Origin: Hungateiclostridiaceae bacterium UBA3922
Lineage (GTDB): Bacteria > Bacillota > Clostridia > Acetivibrionales > DTU013
DNA length: 9,558 nt
Direction of reading: 5' to 3'
Assembly (NCBI GenBank): GCA_002386045.1
Contig: DGEQ01000069.1
Location: 3,596-13,153 of the forward strand
In this document: positions 1 to 4,909 of the stretch, piece after piece
How the letters are laid out: each line of letters starts with the position of its first letter
Numbering within the stretch: the stretch's first letter is position 1
Program-made: the position numbers and the translations under genes
Notes under the pieces: model-generated
Told to the model about the DNA's origin: nothing
The model's input: only the letters and a program-made list of their open reading frames with translations
The model's database searches: none

Positions 1-46
1 GCGCGAAGGCAGATGCTGACCTGGCGGAAGGCGAGGCTTTCGGCTA

Positions 47-94
47 CGGATCTGCATGGACTTGCAGTTACAGGTCTGCATGGACATGATGCAT
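47..94. repeat. Degenerate 24-bp tandem repeat, two units
   Basis: Two adjacent 24-bp units (47-70 and 71-94) share an identical 11-bp core, TCTGCATGGAC, at 51-61 and 75-85; I count about 16 of 24 matching bases overall. The stretch is open on the plus strand from the window edge in two frames (frame 1 to a TAG at 118-120, frame 3 to a TGA at 87-89), so it may be the repetitive 3' end of an upstream gene. I cannot decide between these frames or rule out non-coding DNA. Confidence 0.55.
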
Positions 95-150
95 CGGCCT
101 GTACTGGCCGGAAGATGTAGTTCCGCGCCGGACACTGTTTTGGCCAAACC

Positions 151-182
151 GAATAAAAGCTCGATTTATCGAGCTTTTATTC
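151..182. terminator. Bidirectional intrinsic terminator-like hairpin
   Basis: A perfect 14-bp inverted repeat (151-164 with 169-182) has a TTTA loop. The inner part, AGCTCGA/TCGAGCT, is the stable stem. Each arm carries an AATAAAA/TTTTATT flank, so transcripts from either strand end in a U-rich run after the stem. It sits 70 bp past the stop of the small minus-strand gene and would also close any plus-strand gene entering from the left edge. Symmetry and position fit a shared terminator between convergent units. Confidence 0.75.
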
Positions 183-252
183 CGGGTATATAGCATGGGG
201 ACTTTCTCGGTACTTTCGGGCAACCGCTTCATCCATGGGTTCTCCGGCCGGC

Positions 253-378
253 CTATTTGGGATTTGCAAACCCGAACCTGCGCGGACCTACGAATAAATA
301 CAGGAATACGAGAATGAAGAACAGAACGGCGCAATCATCATTAAAGAAGTCGCCCAGTATACCTCCTCTGTCGGACAT
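253..378 (-). CDS. Small single-span membrane protein, 41 aa, function unknown
   Basis: This short minus-strand reading frame runs from ATG (378-376) to TAG (255-253) and encodes 41 residues. A perfect AGGAGG (complement of 386-391) lies 7 nt upstream of the ATG, and a sigma-A-like promoter lies further upstream (432-459). The N-terminus (MSDRGGILGDFFNDDC) is polar and acidic. It is followed by a hydrophobic span at about residues 17-30 (AVLFFILVFLYLFV) and a basic, aromatic tail with RRFGF. The protein would therefore be a one-pass membrane peptide with the positive charge after the span. Very small phenylalanine-rich membrane proteins of this style are common and poorly characterised in spore-forming Bacillota; any link to sporulation here is inference only. 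The terminator at 151-182 would end the transcript. I do not recognise a named family. Confidence in the gene rests on the RBS, promoter and membrane segment. Confidence 0.72.
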   Translation of the reverse strand: MSDRGGILGDFFNDDCAVLFFILVFLYLFVGPRRFGFANPK

Positions 379-431
379 AAAAACACCTCCTCATGTACCT
401 GCGCAATTATGATGGATTTGAGCCTGTCGCT

Positions 432-459
432 AATATAAATATATTCCCGGGCACTTCAA
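432..459 (-). promoter_or_regulatory. Candidate promoter of the small membrane-protein gene
   Basis: On the minus strand TTGAAG (complement of 454-459) is followed after 16 bp by TATATT (complement of 432-437), matching the sigma-A boxes at 4 of 6 and 5 of 6 positions. Initiation near 425 would leave a leader of about 47 nt before the ATG at 378. The region is locally AT-rich, unlike its surroundings. A CATAATTG element closer to the gene could be an alternative -10 for another sigma factor, but I cannot pair it with a -35. Confidence 0.45.
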
Positions 460-496
460 TGGGTTACAAAAACAGCGCGAAAAGGTTTCGGCAAAG

Positions 497-526
497 TGGA
501 CCGTGGGTCGCGTATTGTGCTATACT
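497..526 (+). promoter_or_regulatory. Candidate extended -10 promoter, plus strand
   Basis: TGGACC (497-502) is followed after 18 bp by TATACT (521-526). The -10 is directly preceded by TGC at 518-520, giving the TGn extension typical of extended -10 promoters. Transcription would begin near 532-534. The next convincing plus-strand gene starts at 1017, and I see no better promoter closer to it, so this may drive the clpE-like gene through a leader of roughly 480 nt. That assignment is inference. Confidence 0.45.
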
Positions 527-583
527 ATAAAGAATAGATGGGAACCGAAAGAATCGATGGGACCCCTGGTGAAAAACACGGGT

Positions 584-598
584 CATGTTAATAACATG
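584..598. repeat. Short perfect palindrome, operator-like
   Basis: CATGTT-AAT-AACATG has two perfect 6-bp arms around a 3-bp centre. It lies about 50 bp downstream of the predicted start of the extended -10 promoter, in an AT-rich patch of a GC-rich region. The size and symmetry would suit a dimeric repressor site acting as a roadblock. It is short enough to be chance, and no regulator can be assigned. Confidence 0.25.
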
Positions 599-782
599 CG
601 AAAAAAGGGAAGAACAATAGCAGGATATACCAAGCCACCCGGCCTGACTGAATACCGGGATCTGCGACAAAGGAAAGGCGCGCAGGGCGGGATAGGATAT
701 GCCGGGACCGGACCGCAAAGCCGTGATCCGGGCAGAATGGGCAGGGACCATGGTTATGGCCGAAGTTATTATGATGCTACGG

Positions 783-966
783 GATCCATTGTTGCGGAAC
801 TGGACGGCCCGGACAGGGTCTGACAAGATCCATCGTTACGACCGGGGCGAGCCGGACGAGGGCCGCGGTCACGGTCATGGGACTGGACAGCCCGTACAGG
901 GTCCGCGGTCACGGCCCTGAAACAGCACTACCCGTCCAGGGTCAACAGCCACTGCCCCGGGACAGG
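783..966. repeat. Degenerate tandem array of about 40-bp units
   Basis: The clearest pair is 863-902 and 903-942, which begin with the same 12 bp (CCGCGGTCACGG) and end with CCCGTMCAGGGT; I count 31 of 40 identical bases. An earlier, more diverged pair starts at 783 and 827 (GATCCATTGTT and GATCCATCGTT, 44 bp apart). A decayed partial unit follows at 943-966. The 20-bp block TGGACRGCCCGKACAGGGTC recurs at 801-820 and 884-903 with two differences. Such diverged head-to-tail copies look like an old minisatellite rather than protein-binding sites, although a binding-site array is possible. Confidence 0.65.
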
Positions 967-1016
967 ACGACAAGGCATGCACCGTGGTTTGGCGGCGTGA
1001 AAGGAGTTGATCGCAT

Positions 1017-3422
1017 ATGACCATGTGTTCGATATGCAAGGAAAACTACGCAGTAGTTTTTATAACAAAAATAATAAACGGCAGGCAGATCCAGGAGGGC
1101 CTTTGCCTTTCCTGCGCAAAGAAGCAGGGCATCCAGCCCATCAACCAGTTGATCGAGCAGACCGGGATAACGGATGACGATATCGACAACATCAACAAAC
1201 AGATGCACAGCTTTTTCGAAAGCCTGGAGACAGACACTGAAAACAGCGGAGCGGAAGGACAGCAGGAATACAACAGGGGCAACCCGCTGCTGAACTTCTT
1301 CAACCGTGCATTCCCGCGCAGCGATGAGAACAGCGACGGTCCGGAGCCGAAGGAACTCGGCGACGGGAAGGACGGCAAAGGCGGCATGCGCACCAGGACG
1401 CAGGAGAAGAAAGGCCTCAAGAGGAAGAAATACCTGGACATGTACGGCACCAACCTGACCGAACTGGCGCGGAACGACAAGATCGACCGTGTCATAGGCA
1501 GGGACAGGGAGATAGACAGGGTACTGCAGATACTCAACAGGCGGACGAAAAACAACCCCGTACTCATCGGCGAGCCCGGGGTCGGGAAGACGGCGATCGC
1601 TGAAGGGCTTGCCGTAAGGATAGCGAAGCACCAGGTGCCCGCCAAACTTTTCAATACCGAAATGTACCTGCTGGACATGACGGCCATCGTTGCCGGCACC
1701 CAGTTCAGGGGGCAGTTCGAAAGCAGGATGAAGGGCATCATCGAGGAAGCGAAGGCGCTTGGCAATGTCATACTGGTCATCGACGAACTCCACAACATAA
1801 TAGGAGCGGGCGAGGCCGAAGGGGCGATGAACGCCGCCAACATACTCAAACCCGCGCTTTCCAGGGGAGAGATCCAGATAATCGGGGCCACGACGCTGAG
1901 CGAATACCGCAAACATATAGAAAAGGACTCTGCTCTCGAGAGAAGGTTCCAGCCGGTACTGGTGGAAGAGCCCTCCGTGAGTGAGACTATAGAAATACTC
2001 AAGGGGGTCCGCGGGTATTACGAGGAATTCCACAAGGTCAGGATACCCGACGAAGTCATAGAGGCTGCTGTCAGGATGTCGGAAAGGTATATAACCGACA
2101 GGTTCCTGCCCGACAAGGCCATCGACATCATAGATGAAGCCGGTTCAAGGGCCAATCTCAGGAATGTCACGCTGGTCGAACTGGAAGAACTCAGGAGCGA
2201 GCTGAAAAAGGTGCAGGAGGAGAAGGAAAACGCGATTTCCGCTGACTCCATAGAAGATTACCAGAAGGCCGCGGACCTGAAAGTGCGCGAATGCAAGCTG
2301 ATCCAGCAGATAGAGGAGCTTGAGCGGAAAAACAGGGAGCCCGTGCTGACCGTGGACGATGTGGCCCATGTCATAGAATCATGGACCAGGATACCCGTGC
2401 AAAGGCTGACGGAGGTCGAGGCAGAAAAGCTCCTGAACCTCGAAGAGAGGCTCCACAGGAGGGTCATTGGCCAGCACGAAGCCGTCGGCAGCGTGGCAAA
2501 GGCAATCAGGAGGCACAGGGCCGGGTTCAGGAAGAAAAAGAAGCCTGCATCCTTCATATTCGTCGGGCCGACCGGCGTCGGCAAGACAGAGCTTGTCAGG
2601 GCACTGGCCGCCGAACTGTTCGAAACCGAAGACGCCCTCATCAGGCTCGATATGTCGGAATACATGGAAAAGCACTCGGTCTCCAAGCTTATCGGGTCGC
2701 CTCCGGGCTACGTCGGCTACGACGACGCCGGACAGCTTACCGAAAAGGTCAGGAGAAAACCGTTTTCGGTCATACTGCTCGATGAGATCGAAAAAGCGCA
2801 CCCGGACGTTTTCAACATGCTGCTGCAGATACTGGAGGACGGGCGGCTCACGGACAGCCACGGACGTGTCGTGAATTTCGAAAACACGATCATAATCATG
2901 ACATCGAACGCCGGAACGTCGTTCAAATCCGCAGGTGTCGGCTTCAACAGGGACGGGTACGTCGACATGAAGAAAAAGATCATGGATGTGATCAAAGAGA
3001 CCTTCAGACCTGAGTTCCTGAACAGGCTCGACGAGGTAATCGTGTTCACCGAGCTCAGCAGGGACGAGCTGATGCAGATAACAGACCTGATGCTCGCCGA
3101 AGTGACTGCGGAAGCAGAGCATAAGGGTATCAGGATAAGCTACACAGACAGGGCCCGCGAATTCGTGCTTGAAAAGGGCTACGACCCGAAATACGGGGCA
3201 AGGCCGCTCAGGAGAACGATACAGAGATATATCGAAGACGAACTGACCGAGCAGTTCTTCGTCGGCAGCATAAAGCCAGGGGACACCATCACGGTCGATG
3301 CTGATGAAAACGGCATACGCTTTGTCAACACATCCGGCGCACTCCTGGGCGACGGGTCTCATGCTGACGGATCGGGCATGCTTCTGACAGACGGGTCACA
3401 TGAAGAGGGATCGGACAACTGA
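1017..3422 (+). CDS. clpE: ClpE-type AAA+ unfoldase (Clp protease ATPase subunit)
   Basis: This 801-residue, two-ATPase Hsp100 protein should unfold substrates and feed them to the ClpP protease in the cytoplasm. The N-terminus lacks the usual Clp-N repeats and instead has a zinc finger, C4-x2-C7 with C30-x2-C33, the hallmark of ClpE. Residues 70-138 form a charged, low-complexity linker. D1 has Walker A GEPGVGKT (185-192), Walker B IDELHN (D256, E257) and the arginine pair at 309-310. A short coiled-coil middle domain spans about 384-438 and includes a UVR/ClpC-like EDYQKAADL stretch. D2 has GPTGVGKT (517-524), LLDEIEKAHPDVF (D589, E590) and a VGF loop at 641-643, the position used to dock ClpP in ClpC/ClpE and absent from ClpB. 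The ATG at 1017 has AAAGGAG at 1000-1006, better spaced than for the ATG at 1023. It is longer than Bacillus ClpE, with an odd repetitive tail (776-801). ClpC is less likely given the zinc finger. Confidence 0.93.
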   Translation: MTMCSICKENYAVVFITKIINGRQIQEGLCLSCAKKQGIQPINQLIEQTGITDDDIDNINKQMHSFFESLETDTENSGAEGQQEYNRGNPLLNFFNRAFPRSDENSDGPEPKELGDGKDGKGGMRTRTQEKKGLKRKKYLDMYGTNLTELARNDKIDRVIGRDREIDRVLQILNRRTKNNPVLIGEPGVGKTAIAEGLAVRIAKHQVPAKLFNTEMYLLDMTAIVAGTQFRGQFESRMKGIIEEAKALGNVILVIDELHNIIGAGEAEGAMNAANILKPALSRGEIQIIGATTLSEYRKHIEKDSALERRFQPVLVEEPSVSETIEILKGVRGYYEEFHKVRIPDEVIEAAVRMSERYITDRFLPDKAIDIIDEAGSRANLRNVTLVELEELRSELKKVQEEKENAISADSIEDYQKAADLKVRECKLIQQIEELERKNREPVLTVDDVAHVIESWTRIPVQRLTEVEAEKLLNLEERLHRRVIGQHEAVGSVAKAIRRHRAGFRKKKKPASFIFVGPTGVGKTELVRALAAELFETEDALIRLDMSEYMEKHSVSKLIGSPPGYVGYDDAGQLTEKVRRKPFSVILLDEIEKAHPDVFNMLLQILEDGRLTDSHGRVVNFENTIIIMTSNAGTSFKSAGVGFNRDGYVDMKKKIMDVIKETFRPEFLNRLDEVIVFTELSRDELMQITDLMLAEVTAEAEHKGIRISYTDRAREFVLEKGYDPKYGARPLRRTIQRYIEDELTEQFFVGSIKPGDTITVDADENGIRFVNTSGALLGDGSHADGSGMLLTDGSHEEGSDN
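3342..3419 (+). repeat. 39-bp in-frame tandem duplication at the Clp C-terminus
   Basis: Two consecutive 39-bp units (3342-3380 and 3381-3419, about 28 of 39 bases alike) encode 13-residue repeats, LLGDGSHADGSGM and LLTDGSHEEGSDN, and run directly into the stop codon. The tail is acidic, glycine- and serine-rich and probably disordered. It lies beyond the conserved D2 small domain, so it is unlikely to be needed for ATPase function. The period resembles the 40-bp units found upstream of the gene. Confidence 0.8.
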
Positions 3423-3425
3423 GCT

Positions 3426-3439
3426 GACCGCATGCGGTC
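3426..3439. repeat. 14-bp perfect palindrome after the Clp stop codon
   Basis: GACCGCATGCGGTC is fully self-complementary and begins 4 bases after the TGA. As RNA it could form only a 5-bp stem with a CATG loop, and no T-run follows, so it is not a convincing terminator. The remaining spacer to the next ATG (3558) shows no clear promoter, which leaves open some read-through from the Clp gene into the lipoprotein gene. Confidence 0.45.
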
Positions 3440-3557
3440 GATCGAGGCAACCGGACTCGTCACATACGGGCGGATCAGGCAATTGAACGGATCATACACT
3501 GACGGACCGGACGAAACCTGCAAAACTGACAAACCGGCATTTTAAGGGGTTGCTGCT

Positions 3558-4880
3558 ATGAAGATATCGAGGACACTGACTGCTATACTGCTGGCGCTGT
3601 CCATGGCTGTCTTTCTAGGCGCCTGTACAGGAACGTCTTCCGAATCCTCAGAATCCGACTGGAAGATAGTGAAGTCGGGGGATTCCAAAATAACTCTGAG
3701 GTTCATCGGCAGCTGGGGCGGCGTCGACAGCAAGGCGGAAACGCTGAAGCTGGTACTCAGTCAGTTTGAAAACAGGAACCCCGACGTAACTGTAATAAAC
3801 GAGTCAGTGTTCGGCGAAGACTTCCTGCCCAAGATCAAGACCGACTTCGCATCGGGGAATGACCCTGACGTATTCGGACTATGGCCTGGCTCAGACATAA
3901 AAAAACTCATACAGGTCGGCAAGGTTGCCGACCTGACAGGCCTCCTGGAAGAAAACCCGGAATGGAAGGAACAGTTCGACCCGGAAATGTGGAGTTACAC
4001 CACGTACAACGGCAGGATCTACGGCCTGCCCTTCGAGATAATATTCGAGTGCATGTTCGTCAACAAGGACCTCTTCGAGCAATATAACGTCAAGATACCC
4101 GAAAACTTCGACGAACTGAAGGAAGCCGTCAGGATATTCAACAGGAACGGTATCGTGCCCATCGCTTACAATACCGAAGCCGAGGGCACCTACTTTTACC
4201 AGAACCTCCTTCCCGTGGTCGGCGGAAAAGCCGACACGGAAAATCCTTTCACCAGGGACGGGAAGATAAAGCAAAGCCATATAGTCGCCCTGAACCTTAT
4301 CAAGGAACTCTACGACATGGGTGCATTCCCGAAGGAATGCTTCACCATGACCAACAACGAAAGGAATGTACTTTTCAAAGAGAAAAAGGCGGCGATGATA
4401 GTGCAGGGTTCCTGGTATATCGGGGAGTTCGAGCCGGACGACGATACGGTCGACATAATACCGTTCCCAAGCGTAAAAGGTTATGAAAGCTACAGGAATA
4501 CGATGGTGTATGGCCTTGGCGGCGGCGTGTTCCACATGAGCACAGCCGCATGGAACGATCCGAGGAAGCGGGAAGCCTCGGTAAGGCTGCTGCGCTTTCT
4601 GACGTCACCCCTGTCCGCCTCTGAATTTGCCGCAAAGACAGGCATGATCAGCACTGTAAGTCTTGGCGGCTATGAGATAGACTATATAGACATGACCATA
4701 AAAGGCCTGCAGATGCTGGAGGAGGCGAATACTCTCGTAGGTCCTCTGGACTCCTACGTTGAGAGGACGGCCTGGGAAAAATACATAGCCGGACAATTCC
4801 CGTATTTCCTGTCAGGTAAAATATCGGCGGAAGAAATGTGGGAAACCGCCATAAAGAACGGGATCATCCTCGATTACTGA
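3558..4880 (+). CDS. Sugar ABC transporter substrate-binding lipoprotein
   Basis: This 440-residue family 1 extracellular solute-binding protein would capture a mono- or oligosaccharide outside the membrane. A lipoprotein signal peptide occupies residues 1-22 with the lipobox LGA-C23, followed by a Ser/Glu-rich tether. Family landmarks follow in order: the RFIGSWGG strand near residue 50, the FENRNPDVTV stretch, the hinge-region block with NKDLFEQYNVKIPENFDEL, and the block around LFKEKKAAMIVQGSWYIGEF. The length is typical for the family. AAGGGGT at 3544-3550 gives a good ribosome site for the chosen ATG. The gene is followed after 29 nt by the sensor kinase gene on the same strand, while the only permeases in the window are convergent. 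It may therefore serve as a ligand-presenting partner of the kinase, as the binding protein of a transporter encoded elsewhere, or of the convergent permeases. The sugar cannot be read from the sequence. Confidence 0.92.
   Translation: MKISRTLTAILLALSMAVFLGACTGTSSESSESDWKIVKSGDSKITLRFIGSWGGVDSKAETLKLVLSQFENRNPDVTVINESVFGEDFLPKIKTDFASGNDPDVFGLWPGSDIKKLIQVGKVADLTGLLEENPEWKEQFDPEMWSYTTYNGRIYGLPFEIIFECMFVNKDLFEQYNVKIPENFDELKEAVRIFNRNGIVPIAYNTEAEGTYFYQNLLPVVGGKADTENPFTRDGKIKQSHIVALNLIKELYDMGAFPKECFTMTNNERNVLFKEKKAAMIVQGSWYIGEFEPDDDTVDIIPFPSVKGYESYRNTMVYGLGGGVFHMSTAAWNDPRKREASVRLLRFLTSPLSASEFAAKTGMISTVSLGGYEIDYIDMTIKGLQMLEEANTLVGPLDSYVERTAWEKYIAGQFPYFLSGKISAEEMWETAIKNGIILDY
3912..3935. repeat. Perfect inverted repeat inside the lipoprotein gene
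   Basis: Two 11-bp arms (3912-3922 and 3925-3935) flank a 2-bp GG centre; the arms read CAGGTCGGCAA and TTGCCGACCTG. The codons translate as QVGKVADL within a normally conserved part of the protein, so the symmetry may be a coincidence of codon choice. It could fold as a stable mRNA hairpin or act as an intragenic protein-binding site. Confidence 0.5.
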
Positions 4881-4909
4881 ATAAGAGGTCTTGCTTGTCG
4901 GGGGTCGGT

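Larger units (their letters stand above)
527..1016 (+). other. Gene-free, GC-rich region upstream of the clpE-like gene
   Basis: No convincing gene lies between the promoter at 497-526 and the ATG at 1017. Open frames exist (for example 699-920 and 503-823 on the plus strand), but they lack a good ribosome binding site. The 699-920 frame uses only CGN arginine codons, whereas the real genes here favour AGG. The stretch holds a short palindrome (584-598) and a degenerate tandem array (about 783-966). I found neither CIRCE nor CtsR-type GGTCAAA operator repeats, and no riboswitch that I could fold convincingly. The last feature is the AAAGGAG at 1000-1006 that serves the Clp gene. Confidence 0.6.

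Noticed and set aside
540..600. GGTGAAAAAC and a later GCCACTG, recalling parts of a cobalamin riboswitch
   Set aside because: The order and spacing are wrong and there is no GCCAGGAGACCTGCC-like box.
716..766. GCAAAGCC followed by a GGTTATGGCCGA stretch, recalling a cyclic-di-GMP riboswitch
   Set aside because: The required upstream GGGCAAACC-like element and the paired stems are missing; only short matches remain.
503..823. Plus-strand frame of 106 codons in the upstream region
   Set aside because: Its first start codon lies upstream of the predicted -10 box, no Shine-Dalgarno precedes any internal start, and the residue composition is unlike a folded protein.
699..920. Plus-strand frame of 73 codons ahead of the Clp gene
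   Set aside because: It uses only CGN arginine codons where the real genes favour AGG, has only a weak ribosome site, and its second half is the tandem repeat array.
783..966. Possible CRISPR array, because of regularly spaced repeats
   Set aside because: The units are contiguous and degenerate, with no unique spacers between conserved repeats and no cas genes in view.
942..2033. Long minus-strand open frame (363 codons) opposite the start of the Clp gene
   Set aside because: It lies antisense to strongly conserved AAA+ sequence, has no ribosome site or recognisable motif, and its openness follows from the sense-strand codon bias. The same holds for 2379-3362 on the minus strand.
4838..4909. 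Upstream ATG giving the kinase a 24-residue N-terminal extension
   Set aside because: It lies inside the lipoprotein gene in another frame, lacks a good ribosome site, and the ATG at 4910 has one and leaves a standard membrane-kinase N-terminus.
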